Under the pieces are notes generated by a model, which worked only from the letters and a program-made list of their open reading frames with translations, was not told the DNA's origin and did not search any database. Positions 8,205 through 16,251 of a stretch of 48,617 nt of DNA are shown here, piece after piece; the stretch's first letter is position 1; each line of letters opens with the position of its first letter. This DNA is from Burkholderiales bacterium (GTDB taxonomy: Bacteria > Pseudomonadota > Gammaproteobacteria > Burkholderiales > Burkholderiaceae_C), in the NCBI GenBank assembly GCA_025350505.1, contig JANXXS010000192.1, forward strand, positions 1 to 48,617. Reading direction: 5' to 3'. Position numbers and translations under genes: made by a program.

Positions 8205-9170
8205 ATGAACACGATCGTCACCGCCGCGCTCGCCGCGCTCGCCCTCTGCACCGCGGGCAGTGCCACGGCACAGAGCTATCCGACCAGGCCGATCCACTTC
8301 GTCGTGCCGTTCACGCCCGGCAGCGGCACCGACATCATCGCCCGCACCGTCGGCGAGGTGATGGGCCGCAACATGGGCCAGACAGTCATCGTCGACAACC
8401 GGCCCGGCGCCGGCGGCACGATCGCCGCGGGCGGCGTGGCCAAGGGCGACGCCGACGGCTACACGGTGCTCATCCATTCCTCGGGCCACGCCCTCAACCC
8501 GGCCCTCTACACGAACCTGCCCTACGACACGCTGAAGGACCTGACCGGCGTGACGCCGCTTGCGGCGCTGCCCAACGTCATGGTCGTCTCGCCGTCGCGC
8601 GGATGGAAGACGGTGGCCGACGTCATCGCCGTGGCCAAGGCGAAGCCGGGCGCGCTCAACTACGGCTCGGCCGGCAACGGCAGCGCCACGCATCTGAATG
8701 CAGAGAAGTTCAAGCTGCAGGCCGGCATCGACGCCTTGCACATCCCGTTCAAGGGCACGCCCGAAGCGCTCAACGACGTCATGGCCGGCCGCATCGACTG
8801 GTACTTCTCGCCGCTGTCTTCGGCCCTGCCGCTGATCAAGGACGGCAAGCTGCAGGCGCTCGCGGTGAGCACGCCGACGCGCGCTCCGACGCTGCCGCAG
8901 GTGCCGACGACCGTCGAGGCCGGCGTGCCCGGCTCCGAATACACCTTCTGGGTCGGCATGATCGTCTCGAGCCAGACGCCACCGGCACTGATCCGCCGCC
9001 TGCACGACGAGGCGGTGAAGGCGATCGGCTCGCCCGAGGTACGGGAGCGCTTCACGCAGCTCGGCGCCGAGCCGCTGCCGATGACACCCGAGGCCTTCAA
9101 CGCCTACATCAAGACCGAGATGGAGTCGGCGGCGCGCATCGCCAAGGCCGCCAAGCTGCAGGTGCAGTAG
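8205..9170 (+). CDS. Bug-family tripartite tricarboxylate transporter substrate-binding protein
   Basis: A protein of 321 residues. A signal peptide ends near TATAQ (about residue 23), followed by the family text SYPTRPIHFVVPFTPGSGTDIIAR and GQTVIVDNRPGAGGTIAAG. Bug receptors bind small carboxylates or related anions in the periplasm; they are numerous in Burkholderiales and often lack their own membrane partners. No TctA/TctB genes are nearby here. GGAGG lies before the ATG at 8205, so the longer frame that overlaps the amidohydrolase is not the protein. Placement 49 bp after the amidohydrolase suggests it senses or takes up that pathway's substrate. Confidence 0.92.
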   Translation: MNTIVTAALAALALCTAGSATAQSYPTRPIHFVVPFTPGSGTDIIARTVGEVMGRNMGQTVIVDNRPGAGGTIAAGGVAKGDADGYTVLIHSSGHALNPALYTNLPYDTLKDLTGVTPLAALPNVMVVSPSRGWKTVADVIAVAKAKPGALNYGSAGNGSATHLNAEKFKLQAGIDALHIPFKGTPEALNDVMAGRIDWYFSPLSSALPLIKDGKLQALAVSTPTRAPTLPQVPTTVEAGVPGSEYTFWVGMIVSSQTPPALIRRLHDEAVKAIGSPEVRERFTQLGAEPLPMTPEAFNAYIKTEMESAARIAKAAKLQVQ

Positions 9171-9180
9171 CGGGTCGTCG

Positions 9181-10197
9181 CTAGGGCTTTTGCGAGAGCC
9201 TTTCGACCATGGCCATGATCGCCTGCATCTGTGGGCCTGACTTGTAGGCGTAGCTTGGACCGGTGTAGCCCCACCAGTCCCAGCAACCTTGCGGATTGGC
9301 GTCCGACTTGTTGACCTGCGGATAGAGGACGAGGATGCGGTTGCTGTCGGCCCAGCGGTTGTAGCCGGTGTCGTCGGTGAAGCGGTTGCCGACCGACTCG
9401 GCCGACTGCGCGCAGCCATGCAGGGCGACGTGGATGCGGCAATGCGCGCCGGCCGCTGTGCAGGCCTGCGGCGCGTAGAGAAAGCCGGTGTCGGCCATCG
9501 CCGCCGCGACCGAGCCGAAAGGGCGCTGGTCGAAGGCGACGACCGGCTGCGCCGTGGCCGCGGGCGCTTGCAGCGCAGGCTTGGCGTAGAGATGCTGCAG
9601 GATCTCGCCGGCCTGGTCGTAGTCGTGGCCGCCGACACTGCAGTGGCTGATGTAGGGCGCCGCGTTGGCGCCGCAGGCATTGCCGAAGCCGGGCGCGATC
9701 AGGGCGTGGCCGGCCGGCAGGTCGCGCACGAATTTCAGCCGCGGGCCCGTGACGCCGAGGCGCTGGAAGAGCTCGACCGTGGCGTCGGCGACGGCCGGCA
9801 GCACGACATCGTCTTTCGTGCCGCTGAAGACGTAGACGCGGCGCTGCTTCAAGTGGCCGAGCGAGTCGATCTCGTTCGTCGCGGCGAAGGCCTTGGCGAA
9901 GCCGACCGAGTTCGACGCGCCGGGCGGAAAGAGCGGCACCTGGCCCATGCAGTAGAAGGCGAAGGCGACACTGCCTTCGGCGCAGTAGTAGGGCCCGCCG
10001 GCGACCACGCCGGCCCCGGAGATCGATGCCGAATAGGCGATCTGCAACTGCACCGCCATGAAGGCACCGGCCGAAAGGCCGGAGACCGTCGTCTGCTTCG
10101 CGTCGGCGCTGTAGGCCGGCAACTCTGCCGCCGCTGCTGCAGCAGCGGCAAGTGCGAATGCCGCGACGACGCCGCACCGGCGCAGGGCGGTGCTCAC
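9181..10197 (-). CDS. Exported PHB-depolymerase-family esterase
   Basis: A protein of 338 residues with an Ala-rich signal peptide ending near residue 24. The lipase box is GLSAGAFMA with nucleophile S42, close to the mature N-terminus. HVALHGCAQS is the probable oxyanion-hole text, and GCWDWWGYTG near the C-terminus is typical of short-chain PHB depolymerases of the periplasmic or extracellular type. It would hydrolyse poly- or oligo-3-hydroxybutyrate or a related polyester. The GTG start at 10197 overlaps the GntR stop (GTGA), so it is translationally coupled to the regulator. That is odd, because the regulator's divergent partner genes degrade sugar acids. Confidence 0.82.
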   Translation of the reverse strand: MSTALRRCGVVAAFALAAAAAAAAELPAYSADAKQTTVSGLSAGAFMAVQLQIAYSASISGAGVVAGGPYYCAEGSVAFAFYCMGQVPLFPPGASNSVGFAKAFAATNEIDSLGHLKQRRVYVFSGTKDDVVLPAVADATVELFQRLGVTGPRLKFVRDLPAGHALIAPGFGNACGANAAPYISHCSVGGHDYDQAGEILQHLYAKPALQAPAATAQPVVAFDQRPFGSVAAAMADTGFLYAPQACTAAGAHCRIHVALHGCAQSAESVGNRFTDDTGYNRWADSNRILVLYPQVNKSDANPQGCWDWWGYTGPSYAYKSGPQMQAIMAMVERLSQKP

Positions 10198-10895
10198 GCC
10201 GCGGTGACGAAATCCGGATGCCGCGCCCGGATCTGCTCGATGTGGTTCAGCGTTCCCGAAAGATGCTTGCGCAGCGCCGCCTCCGCCCCTGCGGCATCGC
10301 CACGCGCGATCGCTTCGACGATCGCCGAATGGTCGCGCACGATGGCCCCGGCCTTGCCCGCCGCCGGCAGGTGCAGGCGGCGCAGCCGGTCGATGTGGCC
10401 GCTCAGCCGGCGCACCAGATCCCATAGCTCGGGCACGCCCGCAGCCTCGTACATCCGGCGATGAAAGTCCTCGTCGGCGGCAATGAATTCGCGGTAGTCG
10501 CTGGCATCGCGCAATCCCTTCTGCACGGCGATGGTGGCGCGCAGGCCGGCAACGAGCGCCGCGTCGGCGCTCTCGGCCAGTGTGCGCACGATTTCGAGCT
10601 CGATCGAACGGCGCAAGAAATGGGCCTGCAGCGCCGAGGCGAGGTCGATGCGGCTGACGACGGTGGCGTGCTGGGCGAAGATGTCGACCAGGCCCTCGAC
10701 GCCGAGGCGCATCAGGGCGTCGCGCACCGGCGTCTGGCTGACGCCGAAACGCGCCGCCAGCTCGGCCCGGGAAAGCACCGTGCCGGGCGCCAGCTCCAAA
10801 GAGAGGATCATCTCGCGCAGCCGCTCGAACACCTGCGGCGCGGCATGGCGCGAGCGGTCGAGCCGGATCGGACGGGGCAGGTCGTCGAGCTTCAT
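10194..10895 (-). CDS. GntR-family transcriptional regulator, FadR subfamily
   Basis: A protein of 233 residues. The N-terminal winged helix (about 20-85) carries APGTVLSRAELAARFGVSQTPVRDALMRL. The C-terminal FCD helical domain contains DEDFHRRMYEAAG and a later His-rich text, where Asp and His residues normally bind a metal that holds a carboxylate effector. Such proteins usually repress catabolic genes until a sugar acid or other organic acid binds. It is divergent from the dehydratase operon, with 46 bp between starts holding an inverted repeat. It probably controls both that operon and itself with the coupled esterase. Confidence 0.9.
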   Translation of the reverse strand: MKLDDLPRPIRLDRSRHAAPQVFERLREMILSLELAPGTVLSRAELAARFGVSQTPVRDALMRLGVEGLVDIFAQHATVVSRIDLASALQAHFLRRSIELEIVRTLAESADAALVAGLRATIAVQKGLRDASDYREFIAADEDFHRRMYEAAGVPELWDLVRRLSGHIDRLRRLHLPAAGKAGAIVRDHSAIVEAIARGDAAGAEAALRKHLSGTLNHIEQIRARHPDFVTAA

Positions 10896-10907
10896 GGCAG
10901 TGGCATA

Positions 10908-10919
10908 CTAATGTATTAG
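10908..10919. promoter_or_regulatory. Inverted repeat in the gntR/dehydratase divergent promoter, candidate GntR operator
   Basis: CTAAT-GT-ATTAG is a perfect 5-bp inverted repeat in the 46-bp gap between the two divergent start codons. It is A/T-rich in a very GC-rich neighbourhood, as expected for an operator. It also overlaps CATACT, a possible -10 element for the dehydratase direction. Assignment to the adjacent GntR protein is inference. Confidence 0.5.
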
Positions 10920-10941
10920 CGCCCGAAAAGCAGCGAACCCC

Positions 10942-12675
10942 ATGACCCGACGCACCCCCGAGCAGCTGCGCAGCGCGCGCTGGTTCGCTCCCGACGACCT
11001 GCGTTCGTTCGGCCACCGCTCGCGCGTCATGCAGATGGGCTACGCGCCGGCCGACTGGGTCGGCAAGCCGGTGATCGGCATCGTCAACACCTGGTCCGAC
11101 CTGCAGCCCTGCCACGCCCACTTCAAGCAGCGCGTCGAGGACGTGAAGCGCGGCGTGCTGCAGGCGGGCGGCTTTCCGGTCGAGCTGCCGGCGACCTCGG
11201 TCTCCGAGAGCTTCGTCAAGCCGACGACCATGCTCTATCGAAACTTCCTGGCCATGGAGACGGAAGAGCAGCTGCGCAGCCACCCGGTCGACGGCGCGGT
11301 GCTGATGGGCGGCTGCGACAAGAGCACGCCGGGCCTGTTGATGGGCGCGACGAGCGCCGGCTATCCCTGCATCTACCTGCCCGCCGGGCCGATGCTGCGC
11401 GGCAACTACAAGGGCCAGGTGCTCGGCTCGGGCTCGGATGCCTGGAAGCTCTGGGACGAGCGCCGCGCCGGCAACATCACGAAGACCGAGTGGATCGGCG
11501 TCGAGGGCGGCATCGCACGCAGCCACGGCACCTGCATGACGATGGGCACGGCGAGCACGATGACGGCAATCGCCGAGGCGATCGGCATGACCTTGCCCGG
11601 CGCCTCGTCGATCCCGGCCGCCGACGCCGGCCACATCCGCATGTCGGCGGAATGCGGGCGGCGCATCGTCGACATGGTCTGGGACGACCTCTCGCCCAAG
11701 AAGATTCTCAGCCGCGCCTCGTTCGAGAATGCGATCGCGGTGGCGATGGCAATGGGCTGCTCGACCAACGCCGTCATCCATCTGGTGGCGATGGCGCGCC
11801 GCGCCGGCTTCGACATCGGCCTCGACGACTTCGACAAAGCCAGCCGCGAGGTGCCGGTGATCGCCAACATCCGGCCGAGCGGCGACACCTACCTGATGGA
11901 AGACTTCTTTTACGCCGGCGGCCTGCCGGCGCTGATGGGCCGGCTCGAAGGCCACCTGAAGCTCGAGGCGATGACGGTGTCCGGCGCGACCCTCGGCGAG
12001 AACATCGCCGGCGCCGCCGTCTACAACGACGACGTCATCCGCACCCTCGACAACCCGATCTACGCCGAAGGCGCGCTTGCCGTGCTGCGCGGCAACCTGG
12101 CGCCTTCGGGCTGCGTCATCAAGCCGAGCGCCTGCGCGCCGCAGTACCTGCGCCACACCGGCCCGGCACTCGTGTTCGACGACTATCCGTCGATGCGCGC
12201 GGCAGTCGACGACGAGAACCTCGAGGTCACCGCCGACCACATCCTGGTGCTGCGCAACGCCGGCCCGCAGGGCGGCCCCGGCATGCCGGAGTGGGGCATG
12301 CTGCCGATCCCGAAGAAGTTGTTGAAGCAAGGCGTGCGCGACATGCTGCGCCTATCGGATGCGCGCATGAGCGGCACCAGCTACGGCGCCTGCATCCTGC
12401 ATGTCGCGCCCGAGGCCTACATCGGCGGCCCGCTCGCCCTGCTGCGCAGCGGCGACCTGATCTCGGTCGACGTGCCGGCGCGGCGCATTCACCTCGAGGT
12501 CAGCGACGACGAGCTGGCGCGCCGCAAGACCGCCTGGACGCCGCCGCCGCCACGCTACGAGCGCGGCTACGGCTGGATGTTCTCGAAGCACATCGGCCAG
12601 GCCGACGCCGGCTGCGACTTCGACTTTCTCGAAACCTCGTTCGGCGCGCCGGTCGCCGAGCCCGACATCTTCTGA
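10942..12675 (+). CDS. IlvD/Edd-family sugar-acid dehydratase (L-arabinonate dehydratase-like)
   Basis: A protein of 577 residues. Iron-sulfur cysteines are seen as C57 (QPCHAH), C125 (GGCDKSTPG) and C198 (HGTCMTMGTAST). This matches the sugar-acid branch with a [2Fe-2S] cluster, and the length matches L-arabinonate dehydratases of about 580 residues. The substrate-Mg loop is MGCSTNAVIHL, and DARMSGTSYG is the C-terminal family signature. It would turn a pentonate such as L-arabinonate or D-xylonate into the 2-keto-3-deoxy acid. The RraA-like gene follows after 17 bp and an aldehyde dehydrogenase after that. Exact sugar-acid preference is not readable. Confidence 0.88.
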   Translation: MTRRTPEQLRSARWFAPDDLRSFGHRSRVMQMGYAPADWVGKPVIGIVNTWSDLQPCHAHFKQRVEDVKRGVLQAGGFPVELPATSVSESFVKPTTMLYRNFLAMETEEQLRSHPVDGAVLMGGCDKSTPGLLMGATSAGYPCIYLPAGPMLRGNYKGQVLGSGSDAWKLWDERRAGNITKTEWIGVEGGIARSHGTCMTMGTASTMTAIAEAIGMTLPGASSIPAADAGHIRMSAECGRRIVDMVWDDLSPKKILSRASFENAIAVAMAMGCSTNAVIHLVAMARRAGFDIGLDDFDKASREVPVIANIRPSGDTYLMEDFFYAGGLPALMGRLEGHLKLEAMTVSGATLGENIAGAAVYNDDVIRTLDNPIYAEGALAVLRGNLAPSGCVIKPSACAPQYLRHTGPALVFDDYPSMRAAVDDENLEVTADHILVLRNAGPQGGPGMPEWGMLPIPKKLLKQGVRDMLRLSDARMSGTSYGACILHVAPEAYIGGPLALLRSGDLISVDVPARRIHLEVSDDELARRKTAWTPPPPRYERGYGWMFSKHIGQADAGCDFDFLETSFGAPVAEPDIF

Positions 12676-12692
12676 CTCGCCCGGAGCCGCTC

Positions 12693-13409
12693 GTGACTCT
12701 CTCTTCCACCGTGCGCGAGCAGCTCGCGAAAGTCAGCACCGCGACGCTCTGCACCGCGCTGTTCAAGCGGGGGCTGCGCAACCAGTTCATCCAGGACGTG
12801 CGGCCGCTCAACGGCAACCTGCCGAACATGGTGGGCGAGGCCTTCACGCTGCGCTACATCCCGGCGCGCGAGGACCTGAACCCGATCACCGTGTTTCAGG
12901 ATCGCAAGCACCCGCAGCGCGTCGCCGTCGAGCAATGCCCGCCCGGCGCGGTGCTGGTCATCGACAGCAGGAAGGACGCGCGCGCCGCTTCGGCCGGCTC
13001 GATCCTCGTCTCGCGGCTGATGAAGCGCGGCGTTGCCGGCGTCGTCACCGACGGCGGCTTTCGCGACTCGCCCGAGATCGCGCGACTGCCCTTCCCCGCC
13101 TATCACCAGCGGCCGTCGGCGCCGACGAATCTCACCTTGCACCAGGCGATGGACATCGACGTGCCGATCGGCTGCGGCGACGTTGCCGTGTTCCCGGGTG
13201 ACGTGATGGTCGGCGACGGCGACGGCGTGATCGTCATTCCCGCGCATCTGGCGGCCGAGATCGCCGCCGAGGCGATCGAGATGACGGCCTTCGAGGATTT
13301 CGTCACCGAGCAGGTGATGGCCGGACGATCCATCATCGGCCTGTATCCGGCCACCGACGAACAATCGCGCAGCGACTTCGCGGCGTGGCGGCAAAGCAAA
13401 GGACGTTGA
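12693..13409 (+). CDS. RraA-like family protein (HMG-aldolase-type fold)
   Basis: A protein of 238 residues, GTG start at 12693 with GGAG eight bases upstream. It shows the RraA/HMG-aldolase core: GAVLVIDSRKDARAASAGSI, then TDGGFRDSPEI (D120, R124, D125, the usual oxaloacetate/aldol metal-site text), and a C-terminal VMVGDGDGVIVIP. Members act as 4-hydroxy-4-methyl-2-oxoglutarate aldolases, oxaloacetate decarboxylases, or RNase E inhibitors (RraA itself). The gene lies between a sugar-acid dehydratase and a semialdehyde dehydrogenase. In the usual route that slot holds a DHDPS-like keto-deoxy-pentonate dehydratase, so this protein may act on the keto-deoxy acid. That role is a hypothesis. Confidence 0.82.
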   Translation: MTLSSTVREQLAKVSTATLCTALFKRGLRNQFIQDVRPLNGNLPNMVGEAFTLRYIPAREDLNPITVFQDRKHPQRVAVEQCPPGAVLVIDSRKDARAASAGSILVSRLMKRGVAGVVTDGGFRDSPEIARLPFPAYHQRPSAPTNLTLHQAMDIDVPIGCGDVAVFPGDVMVGDGDGVIVIPAHLAAEIAAEAIEMTAFEDFVTEQVMAGRSIIGLYPATDEQSRSDFAAWRQSKGR

Positions 13410-13411
13410 AC

Positions 13412-14848
13412 ATGGAAGCGAAGAAGAACTACATCGCCGGCGAGTGGGTCGGCGCCAGCGAATCGTCGCCGAGCATCAACCCGTCGAACACCGACGACGT
13501 GGTCGGCGTCTTCCCGCGCGCCAGCGCCGCCGACGCCGAGCGCGCCATCGCCGCCGCCAAGGCGGCGTTCCCGGCGTGGTCGCGATCGTCGATCCAGGAG
13601 CGCCACGACATCCTCAAGCGCGTCGGCGACGAGATCCTGTCGAGGAAGGACGAGCTCGGGCGACTGCTCTCGCGCGAAGAAGGCAAGACCCTGGCCGAAG
13701 GCATCGGCGAGACGGCGCGCGCCGGCCAGATCTTCCTGTTCTACGCGGCCGAGTGCGTGCGCCTCGCCGGCGAGAAGCTCGCCTCGGTGCGGCCGAAGAT
13801 CGACGTCGAGATCACGCGCGAGCCGATCGGCGTCGTCGGCATCATCACGCCGTGGAATTTTCCGATCGCCATTCCGGCGTGGAAGATCGCACCGGCCCTG
13901 GCCTACGGCAACTGCGTCGTCTTCAAGCCGGCCGACCTCGTGCCGGCGATGGCACACGCGCTCTCGGAGATCATCGTCCGCGCCGGCATTCCGCCGGGCG
14001 TGTTCAACCTCGTCACGGGCCGCGGCTCGGTGGTCGGCGAGGCGATGCTGAACCACCCGGACGTCAACGCCATCACCTTCACCGGCTCGGTCGCGACCGG
14101 CAAGAAGGTCGCCGCCACCTGCGTCGGCGGCATGAAGAAGTTCCAGCTCGAAATGGGCGGCAAGAATCCGCTCGTCGTGCTCGACGATGCCGAGCTGCCG
14201 GTGGCCGTCGAATGCGCCGTCAACGGCGCCTACTTCTCGACCGGGCAGCGCTGCACCGCGTCGTCGCGGCTCATCGTCACCGAGGGCATCCACGACCACT
14301 TCATCGCCGCGCTCAGCACCCGCCTCGGCCAGCTCGTCATCGACGATGCGGTCAAGGCCGGCACGCACATCGGCCCGGTGGTCGACCAGAGCCAGCTCGA
14401 CCAGAACCTGTCGTACATGGAGATCGGCCGTGGCGAAGGCGCGAAGGTCGCGCTGGGCGGCGAACGGCTGACGCGCGGAACGCCGGGCTTCTACATGGCG
14501 CCGGCGCTCTTCACGGACGTCACACCGAACATGCGCATCGCGCGCGAAGAGATCTTCGGGCCGGTCGCAGTGGCGCTGCGCGCGCGCGACTACGACGAGG
14601 CGCTGGCGATGGCCAACGACACGCCGTTCGGCCTGGCCTCGGGCATCTGCACGACCAGCCTCAGGCACGCGACGCACTTCAAGCGCAATGCCGAGGCCGG
14701 CATGGTGATGGTCAACCTGCCGACCGCCGGCGTCGACTATCACGTGCCCTTCGGTGGCCGCAAGGGATCGAGCTACGGGTCGCGCGAGCAGGGTCGCTAC
14801 GCGGCCGAGTTCTACACCACCGTCAAGACGGCGTACGTTCTGGCGTAA
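13412..14848 (+). CDS. Aldehyde dehydrogenase, alpha-ketoglutaric semialdehyde dehydrogenase-like
   Basis: A protein of 478 residues. The classical motifs are present: TPWNFPIAIPAWKIAPALAYGN for cofactor and substrate binding, E247 in LEMGGKNP and the catalytic C281 in STGQRCTASSR, with EEIFGPV near the C-terminus. The text FNLVTGRGSVVGEAMLNHP and the end GVDYHVPFGGRKGSSYGSREQG are typical of ketoglutarate-semialdehyde dehydrogenases from pentonate, glucarate and hydroxyproline pathways. It would form 2-oxoglutarate for the TCA cycle. The start follows AAAGGA and is 2 nt after the RraA-like stop, so the genes are one operon. The 3' end overlaps the convergent pirin gene by 26 bp. Confidence 0.88.
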   Translation: MEAKKNYIAGEWVGASESSPSINPSNTDDVVGVFPRASAADAERAIAAAKAAFPAWSRSSIQERHDILKRVGDEILSRKDELGRLLSREEGKTLAEGIGETARAGQIFLFYAAECVRLAGEKLASVRPKIDVEITREPIGVVGIITPWNFPIAIPAWKIAPALAYGNCVVFKPADLVPAMAHALSEIIVRAGIPPGVFNLVTGRGSVVGEAMLNHPDVNAITFTGSVATGKKVAATCVGGMKKFQLEMGGKNPLVVLDDAELPVAVECAVNGAYFSTGQRCTASSRLIVTEGIHDHFIAALSTRLGQLVIDDAVKAGTHIGPVVDQSQLDQNLSYMEIGRGEGAKVALGGERLTRGTPGFYMAPALFTDVTPNMRIAREEIFGPVAVALRARDYDEALAMANDTPFGLASGICTTSLRHATHFKRNAEAGMVMVNLPTAGVDYHVPFGGRKGSSYGSREQGRYAAEFYTTVKTAYVLA

Positions 14849-15878
14849 GGGCAGGCAGCGGCCGCTCCTCGCGGCCGTCGACGTGCTTCGCGAAGCGCGA
14901 CGGGTCGCGGCCGTGCGCCGGCGCGTGGTCGGGCCAGGGCCAGCCGCCGAACTGGGTGCGCTGGTAGTCGGCAAAGGCCTCGAGGATCTCGGCCCGCGTG
15001 TTCATGACGAAGGGGCCGTGCTGCACCACCGGCTCGCCGATCGGCCGGCCCTGCAGCACCAGGAACTCGGCGACCTCGTCGCCGCCCACGAGCTCGACGT
15101 CCGCGCCGGCGCGCAATTCGATCGCGGCGTGGCTCTTCACTTCCTGACCAGCGACGCGCACCGAGGCGCCCTTGAAAAAATAGAGCACGCGGCGGGTGCC
15201 GTTGCCGAGTGCCGCGGGCAGCGTCCAGCGTGCGCCCGGAGCCATCCGGATCGTCCAGATCGCGAGGTCGGCGCCGGCGTCCGAGGCCCATGAATCGGGC
15301 GGCGGCAGCGGCGCGCTGGTGCTCGGCGCCAGCCGGCCGGCGATGCACGCGACCTCGGTGGTGCGGCCCTCGGCATCGCCGACCGACAGGCGCGGGATGT
15401 CCTCGTTCCAGAACATCGTGAAGTGCGGCGACGCCATCTTGTTCTTCGCCGGCAGGTTGAGCCAGATCTGGAACAGCTCGAGCGGGTTCGCTGCGGCCTG
15501 ATCGAGCAGCGGGAACATCTCCGAGTGGACGATGCCTTTGCCCGCGGTCAGCCACTGCACGTCGCCGCCGCCGAATCGGGCCGTCGCGCCGAGCGAATCG
15601 GAATGATCGATGAGGCCCTTGCGCACGATCGTTACCGTCTCGAAGCCGCGATGCGGATGACCCGGAAAGCCCGGCACCGTGTCGCCGTGGTACATGCTCC
15701 AGCCGTCCTTGCGACTGAAGTCCTGGCCGATGTCGCGGCCCGAGAGAGGCGCGTCGGGACCCATCTGCGCATTGGCCTTCGGATAGGCGTCGTCGTGATA
15801 GACGCAGAAGAGAAACGGGTCGATCGTCGCCCACGGGAAACCGAGCGGCTTGATCTGGACGATGGAGTTGTCGGACAC
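14823..15878 (-). CDS. Pirin family protein
   Basis: A protein of 351 residues. The N-terminal cupin has HPHRGFETVT (two His metal ligands), DVQWLTAGKGIVHSEMF (His and Glu) and FQIWLNLPAKNKM, the pirin signature. The C-terminal cupin half ends with VQHGPFVMNTRAEILEAFADYQRTQFGGWPW. Pirins bind Fe and some are quercetinases or transcription cofactors. At 351 residues it is longer than the usual 230-300, with a polar tail. GTG at 15878 has AAAGG seven bases upstream, which beats the TTG at 15893. The 3' end lies inside the aldehyde dehydrogenase gene on the opposite strand. Confidence 0.85.
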   Translation of the reverse strand: MSDNSIVQIKPLGFPWATIDPFLFCVYHDDAYPKANAQMGPDAPLSGRDIGQDFSRKDGWSMYHGDTVPGFPGHPHRGFETVTIVRKGLIDHSDSLGATARFGGGDVQWLTAGKGIVHSEMFPLLDQAAANPLELFQIWLNLPAKNKMASPHFTMFWNEDIPRLSVGDAEGRTTEVACIAGRLAPSTSAPLPPPDSWASDAGADLAIWTIRMAPGARWTLPAALGNGTRRVLYFFKGASVRVAGQEVKSHAAIELRAGADVELVGGDEVAEFLVLQGRPIGEPVVQHGPFVMNTRAEILEAFADYQRTQFGGWPWPDHAPAHGRDPSRFAKHVDGREERPLPALTPERTPS

Positions 15879-15957
15879 GTCTTGGCCTTTCAAACCGCGA
15901 AGATGCGGGCGGGCGGTCCAGGTTCAATGCGGGCACGTCGGTTGCCCCTGACGCCGG

Positions 15958-16201
15958 ATGTTCCGCCTCGCGCCTGCCCTCGCCGCCGCGGCCTTTGCGG
16001 GCTGCTCGCTCGGTGCCCGGGCACAGGCGACCGCGCCGGTCGCTGCCGACAAGCAGCAGGCGATCCTCGTTCAAGGTGCTGGGCAACCGGCGCGACGCGG
16101 TCTTCGCCAACCCGGGCACGCAACGCCAGACGCAAGTGACCGTCGGCGTCTTCTACACGCTGCTCGGGCAGGATCGCTTCGGCACCGTCGACTGGCGCTA
16201 G
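15958..16201 (+). pseudogene. Frame-broken small secreted/outer-membrane protein remnant
   Basis: Two frames that each look real meet here. From 15958 the first frame gives a convincing signal peptide (MFRLAPALAAAAFAG...ARAQ) and then ADKQQAIL. From about 16068 the frame one base later gives FKVLGNRRDAVFANPGTQR and TQVTVGVFYTLLGQDRFGTVDW, and ends at TAG 16201. The second part reads like the end of a beta-barrel or secreted protein. One base change near 16065-16070 would join them into a protein of about 80 residues. It may be an internally deleted porin or a small gene with a frameshift or sequencing error. The function is unknown. Confidence 0.45.
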
Positions 16202-16251
16202 CCAGGGCGACCGCGCCTACACTCTCCGGCCCCACCCCCCGGAGAATGCCC

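Noticed and set aside
9181-12330. A 1049-codon open frame on the minus strand spanning the esterase, regulator and dehydratase region
   Set aside because: Only the last 338 codons are a protein (the esterase). The rest is the antisense of the dehydratase and GntR genes, kept open by extreme GC bias, with no domain text and no start site.
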